64,000 bases of DNA. Origin: Akebia trifoliata. Its lineage: Eukaryota > Streptophyta > Magnoliopsida > Ranunculales > Lardizabalaceae. The DNA lies in contig CM030709.1 of the NCBI GenBank assembly GCA_017979445.1, forward strand, positions 5,188,001 through 5,252,000, written 5' to 3'. Each line of letters opens with the position of its first letter. Positions within the stretch are counted from its first letter, which is position 1. A model generated the notes under the pieces. The model was not told the origin of the DNA, did no database searches, and was given only the letters and a program-made list of their open reading frames with translations. Positions 10,877 to 26,428 of the stretch are shown here, one piece after another. The position numbers and the translations under genes were made by a program.

Positions 10877-13800
10877 TCAAATGGGCAGATTGGCAGGCTC
10901 AAGCTTGGGAAACTGCAGAGGCTCTTGTAGGGTTGGGTTGATAGGTAACAATTGGCATTGTGCGTACTGTGCCATCAGTTGATCTACGAGCACCAAGGCT
11001 ACCATAGCTTCCACCATTGGCACCGCTGCAAAACCACCACCACCACAAGAAATAAGGAATGAGAACAACAATAACCATAAGAAACAGTTGAATAGGGCAA
11101 GATAAAAGGTTATTAAAGAAGAGAATCTATCTTTTGGGAAGAGAAAAACCTCGGGGGACAACGCAAGGATCGTGACGACCACGAGCTATGAGTTCTATCT
11201 CCTCTCGTTCTCTGGTGACTGTGTGTTGTTTCTTCTGCAAACATAAATAAATAACGTTAGTGACTTGTATCATTTCATTTACAATAGTGGCAAGTAGACG
11301 AAAACAAATCTCTAAATCAAAAGACATGCGGCAAAAGATCCACAATATAAAGGTATAAAGGTCAGATAGTCATGAGTTGTGACCAAACTTACTCCAATTG
11401 TAGATGTTGGCTTGAAAGCTATTCTCATGTTTATGACTTCCCCATTAGATATTCCTCCCTGCAGAGATTAACATGACAAATAATATAAGCACACCATGTA
11501 AGCTCAGACGGTATATTATAACCTCGAAAAATGGAAATAAACAAGAGAAATAAAAAAGAAAGACATTACCTGTATCCCACCAGATCGATTAGTTCTTGTC
11601 CTGATTCTTCCATCCTCATCTGTATAAAACTCATCATTATGTTCGCTACCGGTCAGAAAAGTACCTGCAAGGATTGAATGGTAACTCAGTTACAGCCCAA
11701 ACCTGATCCCATTAAATATAACAAATCCCCTTTTGAAGTTCCAATGATCAAAAGTCACTTATTATCAAATATAGGAAATCTAAAATCAAAAGAAACAACT
11801 CAAGTGTTTCGATATTCTCTACCTGAAAAACCACTCCCAATTTCAAACCCCTTTGTTGCAGGTAAGGACATGAGAGCTTTGGCCAGCTCAGCTTCAAGTT
11901 TATCAAATACTGGTGAACCAAGCCCCTGGCATAAAATAAGGTTATTGCATTTATTAGTCAACTGTAATAATACAAGACTGTTCAGTTCTTTGAGAACTTA
12001 TAAAGGATCCATGCATGTCTGGAATGTCAATGTCTTACAGATAGCCATTGGGCATACATGGTCGCTGATTTTCAGTGAGGATGACCTCATTGAAAATCAT
12101 CCTCAATGAGAAATGTCCGGATAAGTTAATTTTTGGTGATGCTGGTGAGGAGATACCCTCGCAAAAAATCAGCCATTGAAAGGTCTCCATGTATATCTCA
12201 TAAGCATGTGTCATCTTAATGTGTCTAATTTGGTGTCATCTTCATGGATCTCATATATGTGAATGATAGAAGGAAATGCAATCAAATTTATACTTACACG
12301 CGGGACATTCCTCACAATACATGTCACAACTCCACCAACAGAGTCCCCTTCACTCGGACATCATCAATGGCAGCAATCATTTTCTCAGCATAGTCTGGAT
12401 CCGGGCACCTAACGATATTACTTTCTATCTGGTAAAAATTTGTATAGGGGAAGAACATTTCAGTAACTTGCAATATTGGCCACACTAGCAAAGACCCTAG
12501 AAATTAAAACTGGGGGAGATTTTTTTCTTTTTTGGACGTTTAAATGAAAGCAATGAACTTTGATTGTAGGTCCCCATGCTCCCTTTAACCATCTCCTTAT
12601 AACTCAGTTGTGTGTTTATATTAAACTAGTAGGCGGCATCTGCAAACGCACATGTATTATAAGAATCTTGCCACCAAAGCCATTTTCTTATAGGACTCTC
12701 TTTCTTGGATATTTTCATTCTTGCAAGGATAGGTCAGAGAGGGGCTGAATACATGCAGGAAAAAAGACATCAATTATCTAGATGGAGTATTATAAGTAGA
12801 ATTGGATCACCATCCTTGCCACAAGTCTACTCTCCCTTCTAGAAGGGAATTTCTGAAACTATATCACAATAAATAGAGAGTGATGAACCTAGAGGAATAT
12901 GTTAAAAAAAAAAAATATACGTCAATTCTAGGTGCTTGTACTTCGAAAGGAACTTGCTATGGGAAACCCTAGAATGAAACCACACCTGATCAAGTGACAA
13001 AGTCTCATGATCAACCACACCCTCCGGAAGAATAATTTTGTGCACTTGAGAGACATACGCTAGAACCTGAAAAATTACAAACATTTAGGCATAAAAAGAA
13101 AATTTAATAACACCATGGCAATATGCACACAGCAGAATTATCTTACAAATCCTCTAACTTATACATAAGTACAGGATTACTGCACAAATTACAGATCCAC
13201 ATACGCAAGAGACAAATTGCAATTCAGAATACATTTTAATTCTATATACTTGACCTGAACAGGAATAGTGCAATGTAAGCAAAACAGTCCTATATCCACA
13301 ACATGGTGTAATATTGTAATCCGAAACTCTAACAAGCAATGTAATAAACCCACCTCAGTTCCCGAAAATGCCTTGAGAATAGTCTTTGCAAGAGCTCCAG
13401 CTGCAACTCTCCCAATGGTTTCTCTTGCTGAAGATCTGCCACCACCCTACATTTCCATTTGTAAACCATGTTTACAAACCCAAGAAATTTAATTTGTAGG
13501 TTTAACAGAACTAAACTGCCAGGAACATAAGTATTGCTATTCTAGTCTGATTTATAGGAACTGAGATCACCTGCACTGATCTAACACCATACTTAAAGTC
13601 ATAAGTTGCATCTGCATGAGAAGGCCTATAAGCTACGGCCATTTCTTTATAATCCTGAAAAAGATCGATAACACAAGAGTTCTTCAAAACTTAGAACTCA
13701 ATGATAGGAAAAGTGTATATTAAATGCTTAGAATTTGGCTATAAAAATTGAGGAAAATTGGCATGTTTGACCAAAATGAGCACTATTTTTACATGCACAC

Positions 13801-16634
13801 ACTGTACACATGATAAATGGTTGTCAATCTAGAATAATAAAAGTAAGATGTAGGATATTTTCCCAACTTTTTAAGTATTCTTTTCCTCATTTTTCTTCTT
13901 TATTTATAAAAATATACATTTTTTGCAACAATTCTCCTTTATTTATTTTTACCATTTACCAGCATTTTAGAAGAACCTTAAAAATGCAAAAAATTCTGTC
14001 AATTAAGTTTTAGAATTGCCCCATGAGATGTAATGTATGAAACTGAACCAACCAAAGGGTGGCCAACATTTGGAGGGTCTAGATGGACAGGCACATGTGC
14101 CATGTTCACCATGTCCTACAATGGATGAGCCGTATTCTACTAAAGCACGCCCCCTCCCCTCTTTTTCTTTTTCCCTTTGAAACTTATCCCATTTCAGACC
14201 TCATATTACATAATATCTCAGCACTGCAACACTCACATGTCCTCTCTGATCAGTATTTGGCACACCAACATGAATAGGAGATCCAGTAGTCACTCCTGCA
14301 GTACATAACACCTGCATAAGTACATTGTTTGCTCCAAGAAGATGTGTATTTATTCATATTTTTACAGAAAAGGGAAATTAAACAAGTTAATTATTCTAAA
14401 ATATCATGGCATCAAGACTGACCATCAGCAACTCCAGAGTATATCCGGCATGTATCAGTCTCTTTTCTTGGGGTAGTTATTCGGCTCTGACCTGGCCTCC
14501 TGAGTACAATAATATTCGACTTAAATGAGAGTAATTGAAGATTTAGCTCATTGACTTAGGTAGGACTCAAATCAGGAGCATGTAGAATGAAGCCCACAGT
14601 TATCAGAATGCATTATATTGGAGATGCATGATTAAATATATTAGTTGTACTAACAGGCACATTGAATGAGAAATGAGATGAGAGAGTGAACAAATGTCTC
14701 ATAACTACTACCAATAAATGAATACAATATTAGATATACATGCACCTTGTTGATAAGTTTGACCTTCCCTTTTAGCATATTATATGCATTCTTTTTTGAG
14801 AAAATATATAATAGGTAGTTCAATCAAAAGATTTGGAATAAATTGTGATACTTTGGATCTGGCAAAATGGTTCCAATATCACCCATGATACACAAAAAAT
14901 CCCCAAATTATTAAGAAAATCATTTCTAACAACAAAAATCATCTATGTTTTTGTTTTTGATGAATTTTTAACGACAAACCCAAAGAGAACTTGAACTTAT
15001 TCTATCCCAAAATTTTGCCATATATCAATTAGGAGTATGCAGGTAGCAACCAAGATACTTTGAAAATTAAGTCAAGTACCTTCTGTCAAGATCAGCTTGC
15101 ATATCAGCTTCTGAGAGGGGAACCCGAGGAGGGCATCCATCAATGACACAACCAACACCGCCTCCATGAGATTCTCCATATGTTGTGACACGGAAGTAGG
15201 TCCCAAATGTACTTCCAGCTGCTTGTATTCCTGGTAATTGACATGGAACACATTAGAGACAATCATAATGAAAACAAGTAGAAAAACAACAAAACCATAC
15301 AAATAGATGACTTCTAATAGTTGACAATAAGGAAATCTACAAATGCCAAATTATATGGTGTATGACTGCAAATATATGATGGGAGGGATATATGATAAAA
15401 CCAGATGGGACAAACAAAGATCAACAAACTAAAAATCAAGCCAATCGGATAATTGCAACCATCCAACTATGATCTATCTACACAACTTATTTTCTCATAA
15501 ATGAAATCAACCAAGTCTCATCCTGGTGAACCATCAAACCTAGTGAATTGAGTGTAGGCAAACAACAAGTAACGGCTTGAAGATTTCAGATCTAAATTGA
15601 AAAGTTACAACTTTCAGGAGATGCAAGGTATGACCTTGATGAGAATATAAACAATATATTGGATGCAATGTTTTTAAAAACCGAACTGATTATTAGTCCG
15701 AGAATATGTCAAATTGGTTGAATGCTTGTTCAATTTGGCTGGACCGGTCTGATATTTAAAAACTGGTTGGATGAAATAAAATCCACAAAAGAAAAATCCA
15801 TCAATCTAGAGAGTCGCACTCTATCTTAGATCTGAGCATCCCAACGAAAGAAAAATCCATCAATCGAGATACAAAGTTAAGATCAAATGTGAGACTTATG
15901 AGAGCACAGAGTAAAGAAAATGAATTCTTACCTAAAACAATTCTAAAATAATCTAGGATTGAGGTTAAATGAAATCTAGATTTTTATAAGAACTAAGGAA
16001 TGAAAGTGAAACAAAAAATCTAGGTTACCAGAAATCAGGGAATCCTTAATTTTCTGCAACAAAACACTGAAACAATTAAGGAATCTGGATAGGAACGAAA
16101 TCTAAAGTAATTATTTAAATTTCACAAGAACCTGTATGAAAAAGGCGAACTTTGACTCCATAGAAATCGAATCAATCTGGATATAATCCAGTAAAAAACA
16201 AAAGAACATGAAAAGTAAGGCTGTACAGCAAAATCAAAGAGTTCCAATCCTCATTCGCATACCAGAGAGTCAAACAAGCCAATCGAGACCTAAAAGCGTT
16301 ACTAAAAATCAAAATCAGAGAACAATCCTGACAAGAGACAATCAAGAAGATCTGAACAAGTTTCTCTAAACAACATAGCAAAGATCAATTGCTTAGCTCT
16401 CACAAGCTCACAATCGAAAATTCCTGCTAAGAAAATAATTAAAAAAACAAAATTGAGTTTGAAAATTGATGACTCACCGAACTTCCTGGGAGAGGTTCTT
16501 CGAACAGAGATCTGGACTGCAGGAGACGATAATCTGTGGACATCTGAGGGCTGAAAGAACCCTAAAGTAGATCTACCACCATCTTCGGTCCTCGAAGCGC
16601 TCAGAAATGGTTTGTACGAGAGTGACGACGCCAT
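10877..16634 (-). CDS. CS: Chorismate synthase, plastid precursor, with apparent frameshift in exon 8
   Basis: Chorismate synthase turns 5-enolpyruvylshikimate 3-phosphate into chorismate, the last shikimate step in plastids, using reduced FMN. I read 13 exons on the minus strand: 16634-16478, 15230-15080, 14499-14423, 14295-14237, 13654-13571, 13446-13354, 13066-12986, 12428-12298, 11925-11823, 11664-11570, 11458-11393, 11234-11150, 11025-10877. All introns are GT-AG and in phase. The start [20 protein letters not shown] opens a Ser- and Arg-rich transit peptide of about 52 residues. Family signatures are present: [31 protein letters not shown] and [10 protein letters not shown]. The coding sum is 1331 nt. 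One base is missing in a C run at 12345-12348 (GGGG on the coding strand), where VKGDSVGG is expected, so the frame shifts and meets TGA soon after. With one base more the protein would be 443 residues, normal for the family. It could be an assembly error or a true mutation. Confidence 0.93.
12063..12182. repeat. Foldback relic in chorismate synthase intron 8
   Basis: It contains GATTTTCAGTGAGGATGACC, TCATCCTCAATGAG and GGTGAGGAGATACCCTCGCA followed by AAAAATCAGC. These relate it to the GAGGATGATCTC hairpin family at 3204 and 42-44 kb. A relic of the CACATGTATTATAAG repeat-family end also lies in intron 7 near 12648. Confidence 0.5.
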
Positions 16635-16700
16635 TGTCTCTCTCTCTCTCGCTCGCTCGCTCGGGAAAGATAGCGGTGCGCAGAGAGTAAGTTAGGTGTG
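16635..16700 (-). promoter_or_regulatory. CS: 5' leader of chorismate synthase with TC and GCTC microsatellite
   Basis: Directly upstream of the start codon (plus-strand 16635-16662) is a (TC)n run passing into (GCTC)n. On the coding strand it reads as a GA-rich leader. No clear TATA box was identified. Confidence 0.45.
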
Positions 16701-17307
16701 CGAGTTAGGTGAGATTAGCAGCCACGTTTCGACGCATATAGAAAACTCTCGCCAACTATCTCACCTACCGCCAAATTATTTAGGACTTTTATAACCTCAA
16801 ACGAAATAATATTTATACATGTTTCCTTAGTATCCACTCATCCCAACCGTTCGATTGATGGAGGCTAGTATTCAGGGGCTGCGCAACATCAAACTTGTTC
16901 GGTAGGAAAATGTTTTCCAAATAGAAAAGAAAGACATTTTTGGTTTGAAGAATTGGAAAATACTTTTCTTAGAAAAAATGTTGGTGAATTTTTTTTTCCC
17001 CAAATATTTAATTACGAGCCCACGTTGCAATGAATTTTAATTTTAATTTAAAAAATATTATTTTATTTATTTTTGTAAATAAATTATTTAAAATTTATTT
17101 AAAAAGTTATTTTATATAGATTTAGATCACGATCCATTCTCATGCTTGTCTTATTGTAATTTGGGTAGTTTTGAGATAGGGATCTAACTTTTAGAGAAAA
17201 TTAGAGATGCATCCTTGCGTTTTCAAAATGCTGATGTACCCTGGACTTCAATCTTTCATTAGAGACTAATCTAAGGATAAATCTTTTAAAATACACTCAA
17301 TTTTAAC

Positions 17308-18121
17308 TAGGCATATCCGAATCCGAATCCAAAAAACTATCAATATCCAAATTCAAATTCGATTAAGTTATCAGATATCCTATAATATTTTATTTAGATT
17401 TGGATTGCCTGTGTATTAAAGAAAACCTTATTTTTTTCTTGAATTATCTTTAGGCCCTTTCATCTCCAATATGTACTAAAAAAAACCTCATCTTTAACTT
17501 GTTTAAAAAATCCTTGATTTTCTTTTGAATATCTTCAGTTCTTTCATTTTCTCAAAACTTATCTAGCAAAAACCCTAGATTTTCATGGTGGTTGGATGAG
17601 ATCGATAAAAAACTCAAGGGTTTTCTTGATAGTGGGTTGCTGTGGTAGTCCTCCCTGAGATTAGTTGTGGTGCGGACAAGCTGGCTTGGACACTCGACTA
17701 GCAAAAAAGAAAAAATTAGAGAGAGAGAGAGACTTACCTAGAATGGAATGGTGGATAGTCTTCGCCTCACCAGAGTTCTCTTCTAGTTGTCTCGTCAGAG
17801 TTTTCCCTTGTTTGTAAGTTTCAACCTTAATGGAAACACAGTTATGTAACAATGAAAAGAGAGGAGAGCATTTAAAGAAGGAAACAAGAAATTTTATCTT
17901 AACTTTTATAATACCATATTAATAAAATTAGATATATTTTATCTTATTTTCGGATTGAATATTATCGAATTCCGTATATGAGTATTTGAATCCAAATCCA
18001 TTAAGCATTTTGAATATAAAAAATTATCTGAATTCGAATCTAAAATTTTAAGATAATATTCAATTTTTTTTATATGAATTTGAATTAGATTCAAATTTTC
18101 AACTATCCATTGACACCCCTA
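17308..18121. mobile_element. Non-autonomous hAT-like element, 814 bp
   Basis: It is flanked by a perfect 8-bp duplication ATTTTAAC at 17300-17307 and 18122-18129. The right terminus read inward is TAGGGGTGTCAATGG, a typical plant hAT end; the left terminus TAGGCATATCC is more decayed. Subterminal words with CCGAATCC and GAATTCGAAT recur at both ends. No transposase frame is present; small open frames inside are noise. Confidence 0.75.
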
Positions 18122-18129
18122 ATTTTAAC

Positions 18130-20261
18130 ATCTCTTACGAAGAATCCATTCTTCAACTTCTAGATAATTATTTGATTCATGATCATCGACTCCTTGCCTA
18201 AAATCTTTGATTTACCTTTCTAAAGATTTCCATTACCTTGAAAATATCTTCTTTGAAGTAAAAATAAATAAATAAAATTAAAAAAAAGTTGTGATTATTT
18301 TCTCTCCTTTCGTTTTCAAACATGCAAGGACATAAAGTGCAACTAACAAAGGGGCATTCTTTTAAGGTTAGGACTTTGGACGCCAACTGATAATTAGTGA
18401 TCTACGATTAGTCGATCCCCTTAGTAAAGATTCGAAGGTATTGTGGCAAGAGGTTTTGCAAACTAGGATATTTTGATCATTTTCAATAGTCTTTGATGGA
18501 TGTCTCATCGGTTTGAAAACCTAGGATATATTCAATTTTCACAATACAAGAGGGGTATTTCATAATTACCATTTTCTTTTGGCCTTTACTCAAATAATTA
18601 TACAACACCTATCCATCTATCTTCCTCAGCAGTTTGACTCTTGTTTTGTTGACTAGTGGGTTTTGATTGGCTTTATATTTGTAGAAGTTATAATAGCATA
18701 CAAACATTTAAAATATGGTACAATCAATTAGGGGTGTACGTCATCAATTTCGATTCAATTACATACCCATAACCGAAACCTAAAGACAATATCATACGAA
18801 ATCTTAGGAATCGGAACCAGCCCTACTAACATCTATTTTACATTGGGTATTCAATAAGATGGACAAGTATTTTTAATATATATATATATATATATAAATA
18901 AATTAACATGTAATTTCTAACTTTGATGGTCGATAACTTTAATGTCTGAAATCTTGCCTATCAAGGATTGAACTTATGAAGTCCCACTTGGGTGGATTTC
19001 ATTCCCAGATTTGATACAGATGTTAATGTCAAAAATTTGATGCGGGTATCTCAAACTGTCACGATTAAGTTTTATTTGGACTACCAACCTTATTGATGTT
19101 TAGCCTACATAGTTGATTAAGCCAAGAGTCGTGATAAGCTGTCGTGCTAAAAATGTGCACGAGTGGTAAGTGTACATAACTATAGAGCTTTTTTACTTGG
19201 GTATTTTTCTTCGGGATATACAAGGAAAAAGATCTACGATTCTATATATTTTTCATGTCATCATTACGTATATTTTAATGTGTCAATTTATCATTAGTAA
19301 AAAAGAAGAAGCCCAAATTAATGTCTAAAAGACTATTGATAAAATTGAGGTGAGAAGTGCACAGAGTCATAGATCTTTTTCTTGGATACGTCAACTGTGT
19401 ATAGACGTGAATAGTCTTTTAGATATCGGATTTGAGTTTTTATTTTTAATTTTATTTTTACGATAAACTGGTGCAGTCTGTACGTGCTTGAAGTGGCAGA
19501 TGCACAAAATCATAGATCTCTTATTTTGTGTATCCCGAAGAAAAAGATATATTGGTTCTTTGCATTTGCCACGTCAGTCAATCGCATACGTTTTCTTATG
19601 TCAGTTTGGTGCCCAAGTCCACCAAAAGGGGACGCAAACACTCATATTGTCTGTGGGCTAGGGCCTGTGCTCTTTCATAGCCAGACCATTTATTATCTAA
19701 AATGGGCTAGCCTTTGGAAAACTTAATACCGGGGGAGGGGGGATTAGGCCTATCAAAGGGCCGGTCTGTGGTTTTAATGAGTCAGTCTCAAAATCAAGTG
19801 GGCCTAGTCCGTGGATGGTGGAATTGGGCCTATAGACTGCCCCAGAGCCGGAAAGACTGTGACTGTCAGCAAGACAAATCCTGGTCCCATTAACAAATAG
19901 GACTAGTCCAGCTCAGCCTGTAAATGCATTGGGCTTATACTACATTTCCAAAGTCCAATCCATTGAAACCCCTATGACCATGATTTCCTGGAGCCACCTA
20001 ACAAGTAACAGCAAGCCATTGTTTAGCATCCAGCGAGTAAATGGTTTCCATTAGCATTCATGGGAGATCTGATTTCATAACCATTGGGCCGCACATGTCT
20101 ATCAAGAATATAAAAATCCACAATGATAAACGTAAAATATGACAAAGAAAATGATGATTTTTAAGATATAGAAGATAACAAATAAAATATATAATTTGGA
20201 TCGTGGTGGGAATTTACAAAAGAAATATGGATAAATGGATTATCCTATTTTTATAGAACTA
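18130..20261. other. Intergenic with MITE fragments and an AT microsatellite
   Basis: An (AT)n tract lies at 18875-18895. A possible short hAT-like relic spans about 18730-18826, with TAGGGGTG at one end and AGCCCTA at the other. Words such as ATCATAGATCT, TTCGGGATATACAA and CACGTCAGTC at 19190-19600 and 21530-21560 recall the interior of the MITEs at 4751 and 7751. No gene was seen. Confidence 0.45.
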
Positions 20262-20706
20262 GGAGCTGGCATGTGCAAAAGCACATGTATTATAAGGTTT
20301 TTTTTGTAATTAATAATGTTAATTAAAATAATTTCAAAATAAATAAAAATAGATGTTTTTTGTAATTTAAAAAACTTACTAACATGATTTACAAAATGAC
20401 CCTAATAGTATTAATTTTTTTTTTTTTTTTTTTTGGCAACCCAGCTAGCATCCCCACCTTGGGTGAGACTAATCTACTTGGGGTCGCACACACCATCCCA
20501 CCCTGTCACGTGTTACAGCAAGTAAGTAGCCACTTTATGTGGATTGGCATTTAGAGACTCGAAGTCATGATGTGGGGAGCAAACCCAGTCATGTCTTACC
20601 ATCTCAGCCAATAGTTTTAAGTTTAAATGTAAAAAGTAAGGGCATTTTTTAAATTTCAAATTTTGGTGTCCAACCACTTCTATTCTGCCTACTATTATGA
20701 GAAAGC
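20262..20706 (-). repeat. Interspersed repeat (TTATTATAATGAGAG ... CATGCCAC family), minus strand
   Basis: Read on the minus strand it starts with CATAATAGTAGGCAGAATAG and GTGGTTGGACACCAAAATTT and ends with ATACATGTGCTTTTGCACAT and GCCAGCTCC. These are the start and end words of the units tandemly repeated at 57672-58665. It is interrupted by a SINE. The class is unknown to me. Confidence 0.6.
20415..20609 (-). mobile_element. tRNA-derived SINE, minus strand, nested in a repeat
   Basis: On the minus strand it starts TGGCTGAGATGGTAAGACAT (A-box like), has ACTTCGAGTCTCT (B-box like), then TTAGTCTCACCCAAGGTGGG, and ends in a poly(A) tail seen as T at 20415-20434. It is flanked by AATAGTATTAA (20404-20414) and AATAGTTTTAA (20610-20620), a target duplication with one mismatch. 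The element at 44565 shares the TTAGTCTCACC region, so the two belong to one family. Confidence 0.8.
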
Positions 20707-20709
20707 GCA

Positions 20710-22330
20710 ATAAAATCAATAAATAGTGGACCATAGGATATGGTTTTAAAACTCAGTTTCACGTCTCATCTCGTCCAGGCTTGATATTGAGTCGTCTAGG
20801 ACAAGTTTTCTGATATGTTTGAGACGGTTGGTTCAAAAAATCAAAAAAATCAACGTGAGGTACCGAATCTTGGTCAAAAAAGTGACTTGTGAGTTGGTCT
20901 TGTTCAACTTCGATACTGAGTTAACTTGGGTGATACGTCTCGGTCTCGGACGAGTTAAAACCATGCCATGGGATAGGTCAAGACAATCAAATTCAAGATT
21001 TCTAAAAAAAACATACCAAGCATGAATTACTTATACTATGTTTTGAATAAGAACAAATTCTCCCTTAAGTGTGGATCTTTGTGTGGTGTGAATCTAGAGG
21101 ACGAAGTATTCAAGGGATGGCCACTAGTTAGCGGCGCATTCCAAAGCAAAGAATTCTTACATATGTGATTTTGAAGAAGACATATATAACATTATTGGTC
21201 TGGTCTACTAATTTTATAAAATATTGATTTACTTTATTGACTTTGATCAAGTCATATATTAAAAAAAAAAACTAGTGATGAAATTATACTTGAACAAAGG
21301 AGTGCTTGGTCAAAGTCAATGGTTGATCAAGCTAAGTTTTTATTTTTAAATGCATAATGATATATACTGCAATAATTGGCCAATTTTTTAATCAAAACAA
21401 ATGAGATTAAGTTCAATTTCTTGTTAAATCTATTTGGGATTCGTTGGCAGGAATCTTTTATCTAATATATGTCTTTTTCTATCATTTTAGCTCTTGTTTT
21501 CAATCATACAAGAGTTTGTTACCCGATGAAAACGATCTGTGGTTCTGTGCCCTTGCCATGTCAGTCGCCGACCCAACAGCGCACCAAGACCGCATGCATT
21601 CATCATTAAATAGTTCAATTTATAATTTTTGATGACACCTCTTAGATGAGGGTGGATTTGAGGGTCAAAAATCAAGATTTCAGGACCACAGCCACGTTTG
21701 ACCTGCTTGTTTGTTAGTTGACTTTTAGGATTGGACCTTGAAAATTTTCTAACAGAAAAATGAGGTATTACCATAGTCTAAATTGTTGAGTTAACTTAAT
21801 TAGACTCAGTAGCATTGCAGTTCGATTGATCCACGTCGTTTAATGGATGGGTGAGTCTGAGCCGACACTACCACATCAAAATGTCGAAGGCCCATGTGTC
21901 ATCACTCATCATCAACTTGTACATTTGTGCTTTTTTCCTTTGTGTTTCGTTCAGGTTAACTCACTTGATTCAGAATTTCCTGAATGATCAATTTATAGGG
22001 TACTTGGAGTCGAGCAATACGTAATAAGTTAGTTAAAATCAGGATTTTCAAGCCTCAATCAAGAAGTCAAAAACTATAAAAAATAAATATCCAACTAGCA
22101 GCCTCATTGCTTAGTCATGGAAGGGAATAATAAATGCTTATAATAATATTTATACTTAAAAAGCATTATTTTAATTGAACCTATAAGCTTAATAAGAATG
22201 CAGACATTACCAGAGGAAGTCTATAGCTAACTCTCTTGCTTCTTCTTCCTTCTGTCGTCACTCTTTCCCCATGTAAGCCCTTCTACAAGTTGAAATTTGA
22301 TTAAACTTAAAGGAAACAAAATACGTTGAG
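20710..22330. other. Intergenic upstream of the kinase gene
   Basis: There is no recognisable protein. Open frames at 20819-21025 and 21487-21774 lack any known motif. The last 130 bp before 22331 are likely the kinase 5' leader, but no promoter element stands out. Confidence 0.4.
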
Positions 22331-25264
<2,934 letters not shown>

Positions 25265-26042
25265 GAAAAAAATGTAGTTCATGTATCCTAACAAATTCTT
25301 CTACAATGTTCTTGTCCAATAAGAGAGCACCATCTGTACATCGCTGATAGGACCCGCATCACTTTATAGGTAAGATCAAACCTAAGGGTTAGATTGGGTT
25401 CGATCTTGGATCAATTTTGATACAATTCAGACCCATAACCAATCTGATACTTAAGGAGGACTTTTTATATTTATTATATGATCTGTTTTCTAATCGAATA
25501 AGATCAAACATTATATTATCAATCATATCCACATAGCACGTTTTTACTTCCATACAAACTTCTTTCCTCCAACCCTACAAGATTTAGCCATCCATGTTTT
25601 AGAAATTGGGGGATTAACTTCACATAAAAGGTTGCTATGAACTTGAAACCCTAGATAATACCACAAAGGAAATAAAAGGAGCATAATTACACAGAACATA
25701 GTAAGATTTATATCGTTCAGTAGACACCATATCCACATTTGAGATGAAGTGGTTCATTAGATTTCTCTATTTATTCATTTAGATCCCCATAACCCTCCCT
25801 GAACTCTAATTTCATATTCAATTTCAGTCTCTCCCATTATCTTAAAATTAGTTACACATACATTTTTTTTTTGCTAAATAAGAAAAATATGTATTAAAAA
25901 TGTGCAAAGGATACAATGGCAAGATCCTTAATTTACAAGTTACAAATACATGTGCACAAACAGTAATTTCTTGAGATCAGTCACAAATTTGATTGAAGAA
26001 ATCTATGACAATTACAGTAGCCAACAATTTGAATGGACAATA
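25265..26042. other. 3' flank of the kinase gene, no gene seen
   Basis: AT-rich sequence without recognisable coding content. Confidence 0.4.
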
Positions 26043-26428
26043 TAGATGCACTCTTGAACTAATAAAAGAAACAAGGGTAAAATTACACTCTTTGCAGAGA
26101 ATATTACCTTGTCTAAAGTAAAACAAAGAAAAAAGATAGATAGGATACATGCATTTTCATACTATTTAGATAGATGCACTATTAGACTAATTAAATAAAC
26201 AAGGGTAAAACTTACACTCTTTGCAGAGAATATTATCTTGTCTAAAGTAAAACGAAGAAAAAAAAGATAGTAGGATACATGCATTTTCATACTATATAGA
26301 TAGATGCACTATTGGACTAATTAAAGAAACAAGGGAAAGCTTACACACTTTGCAGAGAATCTTCTCTTGTCAAAAGAATAACAAGGAAGAAAAGAAAAGA
26401 TGATACGTTTTCATACCATTTTGATCAA
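26043..26428. repeat. Three-copy tandem repeat, about 129-bp period
   Basis: Copies begin TAGATGCACT at about 26043, 26171 and 26301. Each continues through GAAACAAGGG or AAACAAGGGTAAAA, ACTCTTTGCAGAGAAT, CTTGTCTAAAGTAAAAC and GATACATGCATTTTCATACT. Copies 1 and 2 are closest. Confidence 0.85.
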
